DNA of 48,457 nucleotides. It comes from a virus. The notes below the pieces were generated by a model. It saw nothing but the letters and a program-made list of their open reading frames with translations, was not told the origin of the DNA and ran no database searches. Below are positions 15,333-24,010 of the stretch, one piece after another (the first letter of the stretch is position 1; every line of letters starts with the position of its first letter). Position numbers and translations under genes: made by a program. The stretch spans positions 1 through 48,457 of IMG/VR virus record IMGVR_UViG_3300027969_000007. The stretch is one strand, 5' to 3'.

Positions 15333-16811
15333 TTATTCGCCAGAATAGTCAGAACATTTCCAACATAATTGAACTTTTTCGTCATTTCCAGATTGCCTAC
15401 AGGTTTTATAAATTTTACATTCGTGAAGGACACTTCCACCGCACCCGCACGAAGCAACTTCTTCTAAAGCCATACCTAAACTTACGCATGGCTTGTTCTT
15501 TACTTGGAAAATCCTTTTCACCATTTCTCTAGCTTTATTCATAGACTCTTCTGTTGCCGAACTTTCTTTACTATTGTTTTCAATAAGTTTTGTTTTAAAT
15601 TCTTCTGGCGTTTCAGAATATGCTGAATCTTGAATAGGATTCACTTGGCAATCTTCTACTGTTGCAGTTGGGAATTCCATTCCATAAAATTGAAATACTG
15701 GATCTCCAGCAAGAAGTCCAGTAAAGTCCGCTTGCATTATAAAAGGACTTGTGTATTTTAAAACGGTTAATGACCCTATGACCCAAGGCCCAGCAGTTAT
15801 TCCAAAGACTCTAACAGCAACACAAATTGAACCTATCCCGATTGTTTTTAAAATTATTTCGTATTTACCCATACCAGAAACACCAATTTGACCACATTGA
15901 ATTCTTTGTATTTTGTTAAAAGGCAATTCATTAGGACAACCAACATTTAATAATTCATTTGGAAATTCTCTATGAGGAAACATTTGAATCCCATCATAAT
16001 AATAACAACCGCAATTATCATTTTGACCGCAATTTTCACCATTAACACCTAATTGGGAAACTCTAGGCAACCAAGATGTTTTATCTTTTGGAGTTGCTAA
16101 AGCAACTAGACAAGAATATTCACGAATAAAACCTCCCCTTCTTGATCTTAAATTGCATTTTGGTGATGCTTCTTGATATGCTAAAGAACAACCAAAATGA
16201 TAGCTAATAAGAGCAACTTCTGCCATTACATATTTAACTTCACCACCACATTCATTATCGTTAAATGATGTTGCTACTAATGGTGATCTAAAATTTCTTC
16301 CATATTCTCCATCAGATCCAGTAATTTCTGTTAATTCAAAACCTACAGAATTGCACCCAACATACTGCAAACTTCCTGGCATTAATCTTGAAGTAGAAAC
16401 ACTTAGGTTAAGATTGCCAGAAGGCAATGCTGCCATTACTGCCTCCATTTTTAATCTATATCCAGCGGGTTCACCTAGATTATCAACCCCCTGAGAAGTA
16501 GTATGACTAGCTGTTCCTGTCCATACATTATTCATTACGCTGTCTTCATTGTAATCAGAAGGACATCCTATAAGAATCATAAAGAAGTTGGGTGCATATA
16601 ATCTCGTTCCAACCAATTGATTGTTGCAATCCTCCCTATAGGTGTAAAATGTAACCACACCAGAAATGTAAGGTTGTTTTAAATAACAAACTAATGAGCA
16701 GTTTACATCAAAACTTTTAGATTCAACAGCATCAGGATCGCATAAGCTATATCCTATTTTTGCAACATGAGTTTTGTGTAAATTAGCTGTGCCACCTATA
16801 ACATATGCCAT
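15333..16811 (-). CDS. Cys-rich virion-type protein, 492 aa
   Basis: No family recognised. The protein is beta-rich with many Cys. The last 45 residues hold paired Cys (CGCGG, LHECKIYKTC, LCWKC), like a metal-binding or disulfide-linked knob. Its ATG shares one base with the stop of the gene before (TAATG). The 178- and 391-codon neighbours are similar in style, so the four genes 14403-18435 probably encode parts of one surface structure, perhaps receptor-binding. Confidence 0.65.
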   Translation of the reverse strand: MAYVIGGTANLHKTHVAKIGYSLCDPDAVESKSFDVNCSLVCYLKQPYISGVVTFYTYREDCNNQLVGTRLYAPNFFMILIGCPSDYNEDSVMNNVWTGTASHTTSQGVDNLGEPAGYRLKMEAVMAALPSGNLNLSVSTSRLMPGSLQYVGCNSVGFELTEITGSDGEYGRNFRSPLVATSFNDNECGGEVKYVMAEVALISYHFGCSLAYQEASPKCNLRSRRGGFIREYSCLVALATPKDKTSWLPRVSQLGVNGENCGQNDNCGCYYYDGIQMFPHREFPNELLNVGCPNELPFNKIQRIQCGQIGVSGMGKYEIILKTIGIGSICVAVRVFGITAGPWVIGSLTVLKYTSPFIMQADFTGLLAGDPVFQFYGMEFPTATVEDCQVNPIQDSAYSETPEEFKTKLIENNSKESSATEESMNKAREMVKRIFQVKNKPCVSLGMALEEVASCGCGGSVLHECKIYKTCRQSGNDEKVQLCWKCSDYSGE

Positions 16812-17950
16812 TACGCACCAACCATTATTTTTAGATTGCTTAAAGTAAGATTCACGATTTTTACTGTATCATCACCATCATTTAATTGAGATGGTCTAAC
16901 CTTAAGGTTCAAAGGCATTGAGAGATTTCCACTACTGTAACCATTCTTCATAAAAAAAGTTGTGAAGTAATTTAGTTCTGGATCGTTTACAATGCCTGGG
17001 TAAATCTGTTTGTTTTGCATATACCATCTTATTCTTCCTACTCTTGGGCTTAAAATATTTTTTCCAGTAAGAAATATATTTGCTTCTAACCCGAATGTTT
17101 GTTTTAGAGGATCCACATTATCGATCAAGCCGTTATATTCTGGCAAATCTCTAAATGGCAATTTTAATGCCATTTCCCCAAAAAACAGAACAAAAGAAAA
17201 CCCATCAAATTCACCAATCATTTTTTCTTTAAGATCAAAAACTCTAATCGGATTTACAAATGGCAAAAAGTTTAGTTGGGTTGTATCAGCGGTAGACCTA
17301 TCAACTTTTCCTTTTCCACCTTCATAATTTATTTCTGTGTAATATGGTTCTGGAACATTTTTGTTTGAGTACATCCAGCCAGCGGGTTTTCTAACTGTTT
17401 CAGAATCTTCTGGGCTATAAGGATAAACACCCACGAATTCAAAGGGATCAGTCATGGTTGTTCCAAATACATCAGATGTACCAGCATCTAAAAAGTTGTA
17501 TGACAACCTACCGTTTTTTAATTTAGATATGGGCTTTATCTTATGCTTTGACAGAGGGATTACTGTAAAGGTGTTTTTAAACTTTGGCCCATAAAATTCG
17601 TAAGAAAATGGGGGAGGATCACCACCAAAAAAAACACTTCTTGTTCCCCATGCGTTTATGTCGGCAATATCAAAATAGTAGTTTTCAAAGAATGTGTTTT
17701 GAGTGTATCTTTCATTGTAAGAAAAACCAGTCAAATGTTTATCATAGTCCGGTTCTGGAAGAAGTGCTGTGTTTTCTCTCCATTGCGAACCAGCTTGCAA
17801 TTCTGTTACAGAACTATCTGTTTCATTAACAGCAATGTTAGTTACCGTGTTATCGAAAGTAATATATGCAGTCATGTCATCTAATGGCAAAAGCCTTCTA
17901 GCTGACCCGTAGCAATTTCCACTTATTTTTATGCCATATCCATGTTTCAA
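16811..17950 (-). CDS. Virion-type protein, 379 aa
   Basis: The product is beta-rich with many aromatic residues and no recognised family. Start choice is difficult: TTG at 17950 overlaps the upstream stop (TTGA) and has AGGAA about 7 nt before it; a more distant TTG at 17986 and an internal ATG (MTAYITFDN) are alternatives. The stop overlaps the next ATG as TAATG. By position and style it belongs with the Cys-rich surface proteins around it. Confidence 0.6.
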   Translation of the reverse strand: MKHGYGIKISGNCYGSARRLLPLDDMTAYITFDNTVTNIAVNETDSSVTELQAGSQWRENTALLPEPDYDKHLTGFSYNERYTQNTFFENYYFDIADINAWGTRSVFFGGDPPPFSYEFYGPKFKNTFTVIPLSKHKIKPISKLKNGRLSYNFLDAGTSDVFGTTMTDPFEFVGVYPYSPEDSETVRKPAGWMYSNKNVPEPYYTEINYEGGKGKVDRSTADTTQLNFLPFVNPIRVFDLKEKMIGEFDGFSFVLFFGEMALKLPFRDLPEYNGLIDNVDPLKQTFGLEANIFLTGKNILSPRVGRIRWYMQNKQIYPGIVNDPELNYFTTFFMKNGYSSGNLSMPLNLKVRPSQLNDGDDTVKIVNLTLSNLKIMVGA

Positions 17951-18435
17951 AATGATATTCCTGTGATGTCGATGTGAAAACTGCAAGGGTTATTTTCGTT
18001 AGAAGTCTGACTCATTGTAAAAGTTGTCGCACTACAGCTTAAATTAGTTGTTACCCCACCAGCATTAGGAGGAAGAGCAGCAAGAAACGCATATGATGCT
18101 TGTTGAGAATTTGTAGAATCTTCTGGAACTAAAGGATCGTAGATATATATTGCGTAAGGAACAGATGGCAAAGGGGATCTACTAGGGGCAACATAAAAAG
18201 CTTGTTGTTCACAATCTTTGTTGCTTCTAGTGAATACTACTGCTGTTGGTGTTATTGGATAATCTAAACATGGTTCGTTATCTGTTCCAATTTTGTACCA
18301 TGTTCCATAAAATGCTTTAGGAAGTTTCCCTTTCCAATCACACATAAAGACCTTGTAATGCAAAGGAGGTGTATCACCAGTATTGTTATTTTGAGGGTTG
18401 TAGCAATTAAAATCTTCGCTCACTTCTTCTGCCAT
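17947..18435 (-). CDS. Virion-type protein, 162 aa
   Basis: Start MAEEVSEDFNCYNP is placed at 18435, where CGGAG precedes the ATG; the previous gene stops at 18441. Several Cys are present and the middle (YKVFMCDWKGKLPKAF) resembles a small beta domain. Unknown function. The end overlaps the TTG start of the next gene. Confidence 0.6.
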   Translation of the reverse strand: MAEEVSEDFNCYNPQNNNTGDTPPLHYKVFMCDWKGKLPKAFYGTWYKIGTDNEPCLDYPITPTAVVFTRSNKDCEQQAFYVAPSRSPLPSVPYAIYIYDPLVPEDSTNSQQASYAFLAALPPNAGGVTTNLSCSATTFTMSQTSNENNPCSFHIDITGISF

Positions 18436-18440
18436 GATTA

Positions 18441-18911
18441 TTACTCCGCTGCATAGGTTACTCTCAGAACATTTCCAACACATTGAACATTTGTTACAGA
18501 TCCAGTAGGAGAACTTGCCCCAAGGAATTCGTAAAGTTCTCTTCCGTCAGATTTGTCAACGCCCCTTGATCTTGCAAGATATACTAAACCACCACCTGTG
18601 TAATTTCGCCTGTTAAACGAATCGTCTAAACTATAAGGAATAGCAATCATTTTAACACAAGTAAACCTTGTGTCATAATCAGCATATAATCCACCAACAA
18701 CTTTTTCAAAGGTTTTTCCATTCCAACTAGCTTCATAAAATTCATGATAATTATGATATCCAGAAGAAGCAGCGTTTACATCTACCGATATTCTTGCATT
18801 TATGATTGCGTAAATAAAAGGAGTATTGCCCTCATTGCCAATTGAAATGCTACCAGATGCAGCATCAAAACCAACATTCATCCCAGAACCCTGTACTGGT
18901 TGTATACGCAT
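18441..18911 (-). CDS. Virion-type protein, 156 aa
   Basis: Starts MRIQPVQGSGMNVGF with AGAGGTAG upstream. The product is beta-rich with an aromatic, Gly-rich middle; no family recognised. An intrinsic terminator sits only 11 nt upstream of its start on this strand, so either read-through or a local promoter must drive this gene and those below it. Confidence 0.65.
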   Translation of the reverse strand: MRIQPVQGSGMNVGFDAASGSISIGNEGNTPFIYAIINARISVDVNAASSGYHNYHEFYEASWNGKTFEKVVGGLYADYDTRFTCVKMIAIPYSLDDSFNRRNYTGGGLVYLARSRGVDKSDGRELYEFLGASSPTGSVTNVQCVGNVLRVTYAAE

Positions 18912-18921
18912 AGCTACCTCT

Positions 18922-18955
18922 AAAAAAACAGGACACAGTTTTAATTGTGTCCTGT
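18922..18955 (-). terminator. Rho-independent terminator
   Basis: Read on the minus strand, ACAGGACACA...TGTGTCCTGT forms a 10-bp stem (18955-18946 with 18937-18928) over an 8-nt loop and is followed by seven T (18928-18922). It would end transcription of the gene at 18981-19193, and its T-run touches the ribosome site of the next gene. Confidence 0.85.
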
Positions 18956-18980
18956 GGTTATCTATATATCTTAGCGAAGA

Positions 18981-19193
18981 CTATCGACCACAGCAACTCG
19001 ATCCACGAAGGCTAAAGCGAAGTTTGCCTCCACGAAAGACCTTTGTATCGATCTTTACTGTCTCGATCTTAATGGTTTTTTCAACCTTTTTTTCGATCTG
19101 TACTGCTGGTGCAGAACATTGACCATTCGCACATGAACTCTTGCGAATAGGCAGATCAATTACCATTCCAACCGCCAACACTAAACTAAACAT
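18981..19193 (-). CDS. Small secreted or membrane-anchored Cys-rich protein, 70 aa
   Basis: GGAGGAAGC lies just before the ATG at 19193. The N-terminus MFSLVLAVGMVIDLP is hydrophobic, followed by SSCANGQCSAP, then a basic beta-like stretch and a final GSSCCGR. The Cys motifs suggest disulfides outside the cytoplasm. 'CANGQCSAP'-like strings remind me of Planctomycetota proteins, which is only a weak hint. It is followed at once by a strong terminator. Confidence 0.6.
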   Translation of the reverse strand: MFSLVLAVGMVIDLPIRKSSCANGQCSAPAVQIEKKVEKTIKIETVKIDTKVFRGGKLRFSLRGSSCCGR

Positions 19194-19230
19194 AATGCTT
19201 CCTCCTAAAGAAAAAAAGTAACCAAGCACA

Positions 19231-20247
19231 TTATATCGACCAGTCGATAGTTCGTGCAGGGTATCCATCAAAATTCGAGAAAGAAAACACTTCCTCTAAA
19301 CAGATTCTATCCATATCTCTCGCTCGAATCCAGTAAGAACCTTTAGGTTCACCAAAATTTCCTGGTGGTGTTCCGTGAGCATTACCCCAAGAATTTTGAA
19401 TCAAAAATATTAATCCAAATTCTGGATGAGTAGTAAAGCCCAAGCATGATTGCTGATGCCCCCATGTTTGATTTCTAGATGCTAATTGAATAGCAGGGGT
19501 TCCAGATGGTTTGATTTTAATATCGCTAAACCCCCACCATCCAGAAGCAATGGTGACAGGGTATCCATGAGACAAAGCCTGTTTAACCTCGTCACTATTT
19601 TTAAGCTTCGAGGTGCTTTGAACTTTGAATTTATTTGCTGAAGCATCAATGTCAATAGGTGGTTTGTCACCATTCGACCAAGCAGTTTCTGCTGATGCAC
19701 CAAAAGTCCAAGAACCATCTTGTTCTTTAATCGGTTGCGGGTAACTAGGATCTAGTGGGGGGCAACCATCTTGGTTAAGAGATTCTGCCATAGAACTACC
19801 AAAAGAACCTTCTCCGATTCCATGCAGACCGCCTCTGATTCTAGATTGACCATAATTGTAAAGAATAAATGGAACCCTCCATTCTTCAAAAGTCTGCCTT
19901 TGAGTAACTATTTCAACTGCTTGTAATGTAGCCATCATAGCTAAAGCACCATGACCTACACATGATCCAGTTTTTTGATCCCAAGGAAAAAATTCGTAAC
20001 CAGCAGCTTGATTAACCACCTTATACAAAAGTGATTCTTTCAAGTCTAATGGAGGCCCAGCGATTTGAAAAGGAATAAGCTTTGCATTGAACTTATCTTG
20101 AAGTTCTTTAGGTTGCAAAACAATTGGCAACCAACCAAACTTATTGCGTGGTATTGGTGTTTCTACTTGTACTGGTACTGCAACCTCTACTGGTTTTTTG
20201 GGTTCTTTAGGTCTTCTTCTTTCCCCAAAATTTAATGCTCCATCCAT
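19231..20247 (-). CDS. Papain-like (C1 family) cysteine peptidase
   Basis: The 338-aa product has the papain catalytic set in order: Gln 91 and Cys 96 in QKTGSCVGHGA, His 264 in WGHQQSCLGF, Asn 285 in IQNSWGNAHG. The first 40 residues are Pro/Arg-rich and there is no signal peptide. It may be carried in the virion or act in lysis or entry by cutting host surface proteins. It lies beside an exported Ig-like protein and membrane proteins, which could be a lysis or envelope-directed cassette. The ATG overlaps the upstream stop (TAATG). Confidence 0.85.
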   Translation of the reverse strand: MDGALNFGERRRPKEPKKPVEVAVPVQVETPIPRNKFGWLPIVLQPKELQDKFNAKLIPFQIAGPPLDLKESLLYKVVNQAAGYEFFPWDQKTGSCVGHGALAMMATLQAVEIVTQRQTFEEWRVPFILYNYGQSRIRGGLHGIGEGSFGSSMAESLNQDGCPPLDPSYPQPIKEQDGSWTFGASAETAWSNGDKPPIDIDASANKFKVQSTSKLKNSDEVKQALSHGYPVTIASGWWGFSDIKIKPSGTPAIQLASRNQTWGHQQSCLGFTTHPEFGLIFLIQNSWGNAHGTPPGNFGEPKGSYWIRARDMDRICLEEVFSFSNFDGYPARTIDWSI

Positions 20248-20882
20248 TATTTTAATTCCTTTGCTATTTGGTTAAATTCGTTAGTAAGAAGATCCCTGAG
20301 TTTTTGATCAAGCTTAAGCGTTCCATCTTTAGGAAGTCTTTGGTTCAATCTCTTGCCAATAACATCCCTGAGATTAGAAAGCTCATTTTCCATGAATTGC
20401 TTATTGATTGTTGCCTTGGCAGCTTTAAAAATATCTGTAAGAAATTCATAGTCGTTTTTCTGACATTCTTTTGCCAATTCATCGTAAAACATAGCCAACC
20501 ACTTGACTTGGTCTTTGTCTTCTTTTGCTGCTGCTGCTTTGATATCACCATCAGGATTTACTGGTGGAGTAGGTGGAGCGGGAGCGGGTTCGTCACCGAT
20601 CACAACAGATGTAAACGCTGGATCAGATGGGCCAGATTCGTTTCCAACATAAGCAAACAATCTGTACACACCTTGAGTTTGCGAAGTCACCACCAAGGTT
20701 TTAGAATCTTTCAAAAGATCCACAGGGAAAATGTTTAACCCTTTGTCAATCGAAACCCATTTTACAAACTTAGATTCTGTCTTTGCTGGAACGCTTATAA
20801 ATGCCCCAGGTTGACCAGAAATCCTTGCTGGTAGCTCTATGGTGGGAACTTGAAGAAACAATAAAAACAAGATGTTTATCAT
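20247..20882 (-). CDS. Exported protein with Ig-like domain and helical C-terminus, 211 aa
   Basis: The N-terminus MINILFLLFLQVPT is a short hydrophobic signal-like segment. Residues about 20-98 form a beta domain (GQPGAFISVPAKTESKFVKWV ... GVYRLFAYVG), then a Pro-rich hinge (PAPAPPTPPVNP) and a helical tail. This suggests an exported adaptor or cell-surface protein. It is coupled to the HNH reading frame upstream by ATGA and to the peptidase downstream by TAATG. Confidence 0.65.
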   Translation of the reverse strand: MINILFLLFLQVPTIELPARISGQPGAFISVPAKTESKFVKWVSIDKGLNIFPVDLLKDSKTLVVTSQTQGVYRLFAYVGNESGPSDPAFTSVVIGDEPAPAPPTPPVNPDGDIKAAAAKEDKDQVKWLAMFYDELAKECQKNDYEFLTDIFKAAKATINKQFMENELSNLRDVIGKRLNQRLPKDGTLKLDQKLRDLLTNEFNQIAKELK

Positions 20883-21115
20883 GGTCGATTCCTTATTTTT
20901 TCAGCAATTACCTTACAGTCTAATAAACAAGTGTGGTTATATGACCGCCAATTTTTTAAATGGCCCAAAAGAAAATGGCAAACTCTACACAATGTTGCCA
21001 TGTTTTTTCTGTCATATTCTCCTTCTGGATATCTTGAATATGGCATTAGATGATGCACTTGTAGTTTTTGGGGATCGTCTTCAAGGCAAGCTATACAGCA
21101 GGGGTTATCTGCAAT
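20879..21115 (-). CDS. HNH-domain protein without a canonical start (frameshifted partner of 21153-21473)
   Basis: This frame encodes CIAC, VHHLMPYSRYP, NMATLCRVCHFLLGHLKNW and a helical end: an HNH/zinc-Cys nuclease fold of a type common in phages. No ATG, GTG or TTG exists between the upstream in-frame TGA (21172-21170) and the domain; an ATT at 21115 after AGAGAGG is the only spaced candidate. Conserved-looking residues (RGSNWGKERNEY) lie upstream of that ATT, and the frame is open back to a run of seven T (21163-21157) where the 106-aa gene upstream runs out in another frame. A +1 shift, RNA polymerase slippage, or one miscalled T would fuse the two. The end overlaps the next ATG (ATGA). 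Confidence 0.55.
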   Translation of the reverse strand: MADNPCCIACLEDDPQKLQVHHLMPYSRYPEGEYDRKNMATLCRVCHFLLGHLKNWRSYNHTCLLDCKVIAEKIRNRP

Positions 21116-21152
21116 ATATTCATTCCTCTCTTTGCCCCAGTTCGATCCCCGA

Positions 21153-21473
21153 TTATAAAAAAACGGAGATCAATAGCTTTAGTGCAGTCTTCAAAACGAT
21201 TGCCCAAGGAATTATTCCAATCGTAACTGGGTTTCCGTGAAAATCGCCTTGAGGAATTGCTTGTTCAAGAATTGCTGCAAAATCTTCGAGGGAAACTTCA
21301 GTTTCTTGAAAGATTTGCTTATCGTCAGGAACAACCTGGTCAGCAGCATAACCAACAATGTTCCAAAGTGCATTGCAAAATTCTTTATTACCTACATCTG
21401 GACTCTTTCCACGGAGTCTGTTTACAACGAGCATCATGGCATCTGTAGGCATACTTTTTGGAAAATCGATCAT
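21153..21473 (-). CDS. Hypothetical protein, 106 aa, possibly N-terminal part of an HNH fusion
   Basis: AAGGAAGTG precedes the ATG, which overlaps the upstream stop as ATGA. The product MIDFPKSMPTDAMM... is helical and ends in a hydrophobic segment (IGIIPWAIVLKTALKLLISVF). Removal of one T from the T7 run at 21163-21157 would join it in frame to the HNH domain downstream. Taken alone it is of unknown function, with a possible C-terminal membrane segment. Confidence 0.6.
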   Translation of the reverse strand: MIDFPKSMPTDAMMLVVNRLRGKSPDVGNKEFCNALWNIVGYAADQVVPDDKQIFQETEVSLEDFAAILEQAIPQGDFHGNPVTIGIIPWAIVLKTALKLLISVFL

Positions 21474-21739
21474 TGCTTCACTTCCTTTTTTAAAGTCCTA
21501 GTATAATTCAAAACTTCAGTCAAAATTCTCAAGCTTTCCGCTTGAGCCTTGGCTACCTCGCCAATAGAGTTCTCCAACCTATCTATAAACAACATATGTC
21601 TTTGATGTAAGGGTAATAAGATATTACTTCCCAGCCATCCAAAACCTTTATAAGTTGTCCAAAGCATAAAAATCAGAAAACTTAAAGAAACCCCGAAACG
21701 CTCAAATATGTCGATGATATTAATTTCTGCGAACATCAT
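21470..21739 (-). CDS. Single-pass membrane protein with coiled coil, holin-like
   Basis: The 89-aa product has one membrane span (VSLSFLIFMLWTTYKGFGWL) followed by a charged helical region (RLENSIGEVAKAQAESLRILTEVL), the plan of some small phage holins. GGAGGCG lies 6 nt before the tandem ATG ATG (21739). It precedes the 106-aa, HNH, Ig-like and peptidase genes, which could form a lysis or cell-surface cassette. A holin role is inferred from layout only. Confidence 0.55.
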   Translation of the reverse strand: MMFAEINIIDIFERFGVSLSFLIFMLWTTYKGFGWLGSNILLPLHQRHMLFIDRLENSIGEVAKAQAESLRILTEVLNYTRTLKKEVKQ

Positions 21740-21807
21740 TTGAATCGCCTCCAATAAATAAGCATTTTATCACCTAAGGCCCAAAATTGGAACAGCTTTT
21801 TGACCTT

Positions 21808-22470
21808 TTAAACAGAAATATAGATCGATGTTATAGTCATGTAAGTCATACCTGGATACCCGCTAGCAATGTTGAAAAATATTTCTAATGACTGGCCAGA
21901 AGAAATTCCTGTGGTTCCTGTTAAACTCATCCCATTGGAAGTAAGAACAGTACCTTCTATGTAACTTCCATTTAAACTTACATAAGCAATTGCCCCGCTT
22001 GACATCATGTCATAAAGACTAAAATTATAGTTAAGAGTTCCGCTAACAGATGCCTGATAAGTAATCATTAATGTATCGTTTACATAACCATTTAAAGGCA
22101 ACATCATCGAGCCTTCACCAGTAACTGTATGACTACTACTAGTTTCTGAAATTTTAACTAAATTTGGTGTAGGAGTAGGAGTAGGTGTAGGAGTAGGAGT
22201 AGGGCTAGGTGTTGGTGTTGGAGTCGGAGTAGGAGTAGGTGTAGGTGTAGGTGTAGGAGTAGGGCTAGGAGTAGGAGTAGGAGTTGGTGTAGGAGTCGGT
22301 GTGGGTGTGGGTGTCGGGCTAGGGGATGGAGTGGGTGTAGGAGTGGGGGTAGGAGTAGGAGTAGGACTAGGAGTTGGAGTAGGTGTAGGAGTAGGACTTG
22401 GACTAGGGGTAGGTGTAGGTGCAACATTTTTTATATTTACCACTCTGTTTGTAAAATTAGTTACTGTCAT
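21808..22470 (-). CDS. Fibre-type protein with long Pro-Thr repeat stalk
   Basis: The product starts [15 protein letters not shown] (ATG 22470, GGAG upstream), then has about 85 residues of PT/PS dipeptides, then a beta-rich C-terminal domain (about 110 residues) with [20 protein letters not shown]. The stalk would be rigid and extended, holding the end domain away from the particle. It follows a small tail-associated gene by one base. Likely a tail-tip or fibre component. Confidence 0.65.
   Translation of the reverse strand: MTVTNFTNRVVNIKNVAPTPTPSPSPTPTPTPTPSPTPTPTPTPTPTPSPSPTPTPTPTPTPTPTPTPSPTPTPTPTPTPTPTPTPTPSPTPTPTPTPTPTPNLVKISETSSSHTVTGEGSMMLPLNGYVNDTLMITYQASVSGTLNYNFSLYDMMSSGAIAYVSLNGSYIEGTVLTSNGMSLTGTTGISSGQSLEIFFNIASGYPGMTYMTITSIYISV
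22165..22420 (-). repeat. Hexanucleotide-like repeat encoding (Pro-Thr/Ser)n
   Basis: About 256 bp built on CCTACN/CCAACN units on the minus strand, imperfectly repeated, encoding the Pro-Thr/Ser stalk of the 21808-22470 protein. The repeat is a multiple of 6 nt, so gain or loss of units keeps the frame. Such tracts are prone to length change and to assembly collapse. Confidence 0.85.
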
Positions 22471-22471
22471 G

Positions 22472-22801
22472 TTATGAAATCTCCGCACCGAATAAAGAAA
22501 ATCCAACAGAACCAGCAGTAGATTGTACGGCAATGACATCTGTTGCAGAAAGAGTTATTCCTATTGTAAGAAAGATTGAATCAGATGCTGCAATCGGTGC
22601 ATCATAAGCAATATACATTTCATCTGAAATCGATACACCCAACTTTTTTACAGCTATTCTAAAAGTTCTTGCTGATGCAGTTTGATTGCAAATAACTAAG
22701 GTAGAAACAATAGTGCTTGTTGCTGCTGGAACTGTATACAAGTTGGTCAAGCTTGATGGTGAAGGTATAACCTGACCTAAAACCTTATGGACTTGTGGCA
22801 T
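22472..22801 (-). CDS. Small tail/fibre-associated protein, 109 aa
   Basis: The product contains [36 protein letters not shown] and ends [10 protein letters not shown], a layout seen in many roughly 100-aa proteins encoded among phage tail-fibre genes ('LyTVPa.tsaviStivicN...'). Its ATG overlaps the stop of the upstream gene (TAATG). Probably a particle-surface beta-sandwich; partner unknown. Confidence 0.65.
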   Translation of the reverse strand: MPQVHKVLGQVIPSPSSLTNLYTVPAATSTIVSTLVICNQTASARTFRIAVKKLGVSISDEMYIAYDAPIAASDSIFLTIGITLSATDVIAVQSTAGSVGFSLFGAEIS

Positions 22802-23490
22802 TACATACCCCCGAATAAAAATGGATGAAATATGTCTTTTGCAAAGTTTGGAATTGCAACAGTTGTTGCTTCAGTTATCTGACCTTTAGAACTTACTGTC
22901 AAAACAGGAATTGCTGATACTGAACCATATTTTCCAGATACAACACCAGTATTTGCAATAGCCAGAGTTATTGTTCCAGAATCAGTTATAGGAGAATCAT
23001 AAACCATAAGATCCGTAGAATCTATTGCTACCGAACTTACGCTTCCAATAATTCCACCAGTAAGAATTTGCAAAGGTGATGATGGTGTTCCATCTCCAGT
23101 AAGACTTGCATCGTGACTAACCGCTGTAAGATATATGTCAGACAAATCTGGAATATCATCAGAAACTAATTCACGAAAAGAAGGTTCACCAGTAGCATTT
23201 GTTTTACCACACAAAACCGTATTCTTTGCGACATTTTCAAAAGCTATGTCTATAACACCGCTGGAAACAATCGGACTTCCAGAAACAGAAAAAATAGAAG
23301 GTGCTGTAATTCCCAAAGAACTTGTTGAAGGAGTAGTGCTTTCATATCGGAACACAGCAACATATGTGTCATCTACAGTCACAACTTTAGACACAGGGTC
23401 TGAAGAAGTTACAACAACTTTTACATTGTCAACAGAAACCTTAAAAGGTTCTTCTTGAACAGTCACATTTGCAAAAATATCTGTTGGCAT
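22801..23490 (-). CDS. Tail fibre/baseplate-type protein, 229 aa
   Basis: The N-terminal 55 residues (MPTDIFANVTVQEEPFKVSV...VSKVV) closely match the start of the 28010-28495 protein (MPSPIFAKVVVQEDPFKVSV...VSRVV), so the two share a duplicated attachment or assembly domain. The rest is beta-rich with SVSGSPI, DIPDLS and TLAIANTGV strings like those of the long fibre proteins. Likely a minor fibre. Confidence 0.65.
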   Translation of the reverse strand: MPTDIFANVTVQEEPFKVSVDNVKVVVTSSDPVSKVVTVDDTYVAVFRYESTTPSTSSLGITAPSIFSVSGSPIVSSGVIDIAFENVAKNTVLCGKTNATGEPSFRELVSDDIPDLSDIYLTAVSHDASLTGDGTPSSPLQILTGGIIGSVSSVAIDSTDLMVYDSPITDSGTITLAIANTGVVSGKYGSVSAIPVLTVSSKGQITEATTVAIPNFAKDIFHPFLFGGM

Positions 23491-23503
23491 TTTGTTCTCG
23501 TTA

Positions 23504-24001
23504 TTAAATTAATTCCACTTCTTCAACAGTTGTTGCCGATTCAACTGCTCTTCGTTTTGCTGCAAAATCTTCTGACAATTGTGATCTTTCTGCACCATAT
23601 CTAAGAAGCAAAATAGTCATTTCAGATATGGTTTCAAAATTAACAACAGAATTATTCATGGCTATGATTGATGGTACAGAAAGGCCCATTACTGCTGCTT
23701 CTTTTGCTAATGAAAAAACACCTACTAAAAGAGCAACATCAGATGCAGTAATGCCAAGATTAAAACCTTGGCCCGAATCCCAGCCTGTTTTTTCTAGTGC
23801 TACCCACTCAGTATCGATTACTTTAAGCCGTTCAGTTTTCGCAATCTGCAAGGGATAATCAGCAATCGCAAGATCGACTAAAGCTAGCTGTTCTTCCGTA
23901 GGCTCAGATAGGTAATCGACCCTATAGGTTCCGTCTCCGTTGTCGGAGATTCCTTGAATTGGGGTGATTGAATTAATTTTTTCGTGAAGCTTACTAAGCA
24001 T
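23504..24001 (-). CDS. Tail fibre assembly-like protein (DUF4376-type segment), 165 aa
   Basis: After a short N-terminal beta part (ISDNGDGTYRVDYLSEPT) the helical segment GWDSGQGFNLGITASDVALLVGVFSLAKEAAVMGL resembles the DUF4376-type C-terminal domain found in proteins next to fibre genes. It is placed directly downstream of the large fibre gene, where fibre-assembly chaperones usually sit. Confidence 0.55.
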   Translation of the reverse strand: MLSKLHEKINSITPIQGISDNGDGTYRVDYLSEPTEEQLALVDLAIADYPLQIAKTERLKVIDTEWVALEKTGWDSGQGFNLGITASDVALLVGVFSLAKEAAVMGLSVPSIIAMNNSVVNFETISEMTILLLRYGAERSQLSEDFAAKRRAVESATTVEEVELI

Positions 24002-24010
24002 AAAGTTCCT

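Noticed and set aside
20268-20738. 156-codon plus-strand ORF opposite the Ig-like protein gene
   Set aside because: It lies antisense to a gene with a signal peptide, good ribosome site and coupled neighbours; its product is low-complexity (Phe/Cys/Ile-rich) and has no ribosome site.
20872-21240. 122-codon plus-strand ORF
   Set aside because: It is antisense to the HNH reading frame, which carries clear Cys and His motifs.
22158-22427. Leu/His-rich ORF in another frame of the Pro-Thr repeat, and a CRISPR-like look of the tract
   Set aside because: It is a frame shadow of a microsatellite-like repeat. Units are about 6 nt, with no spacers, so it is not a CRISPR array.
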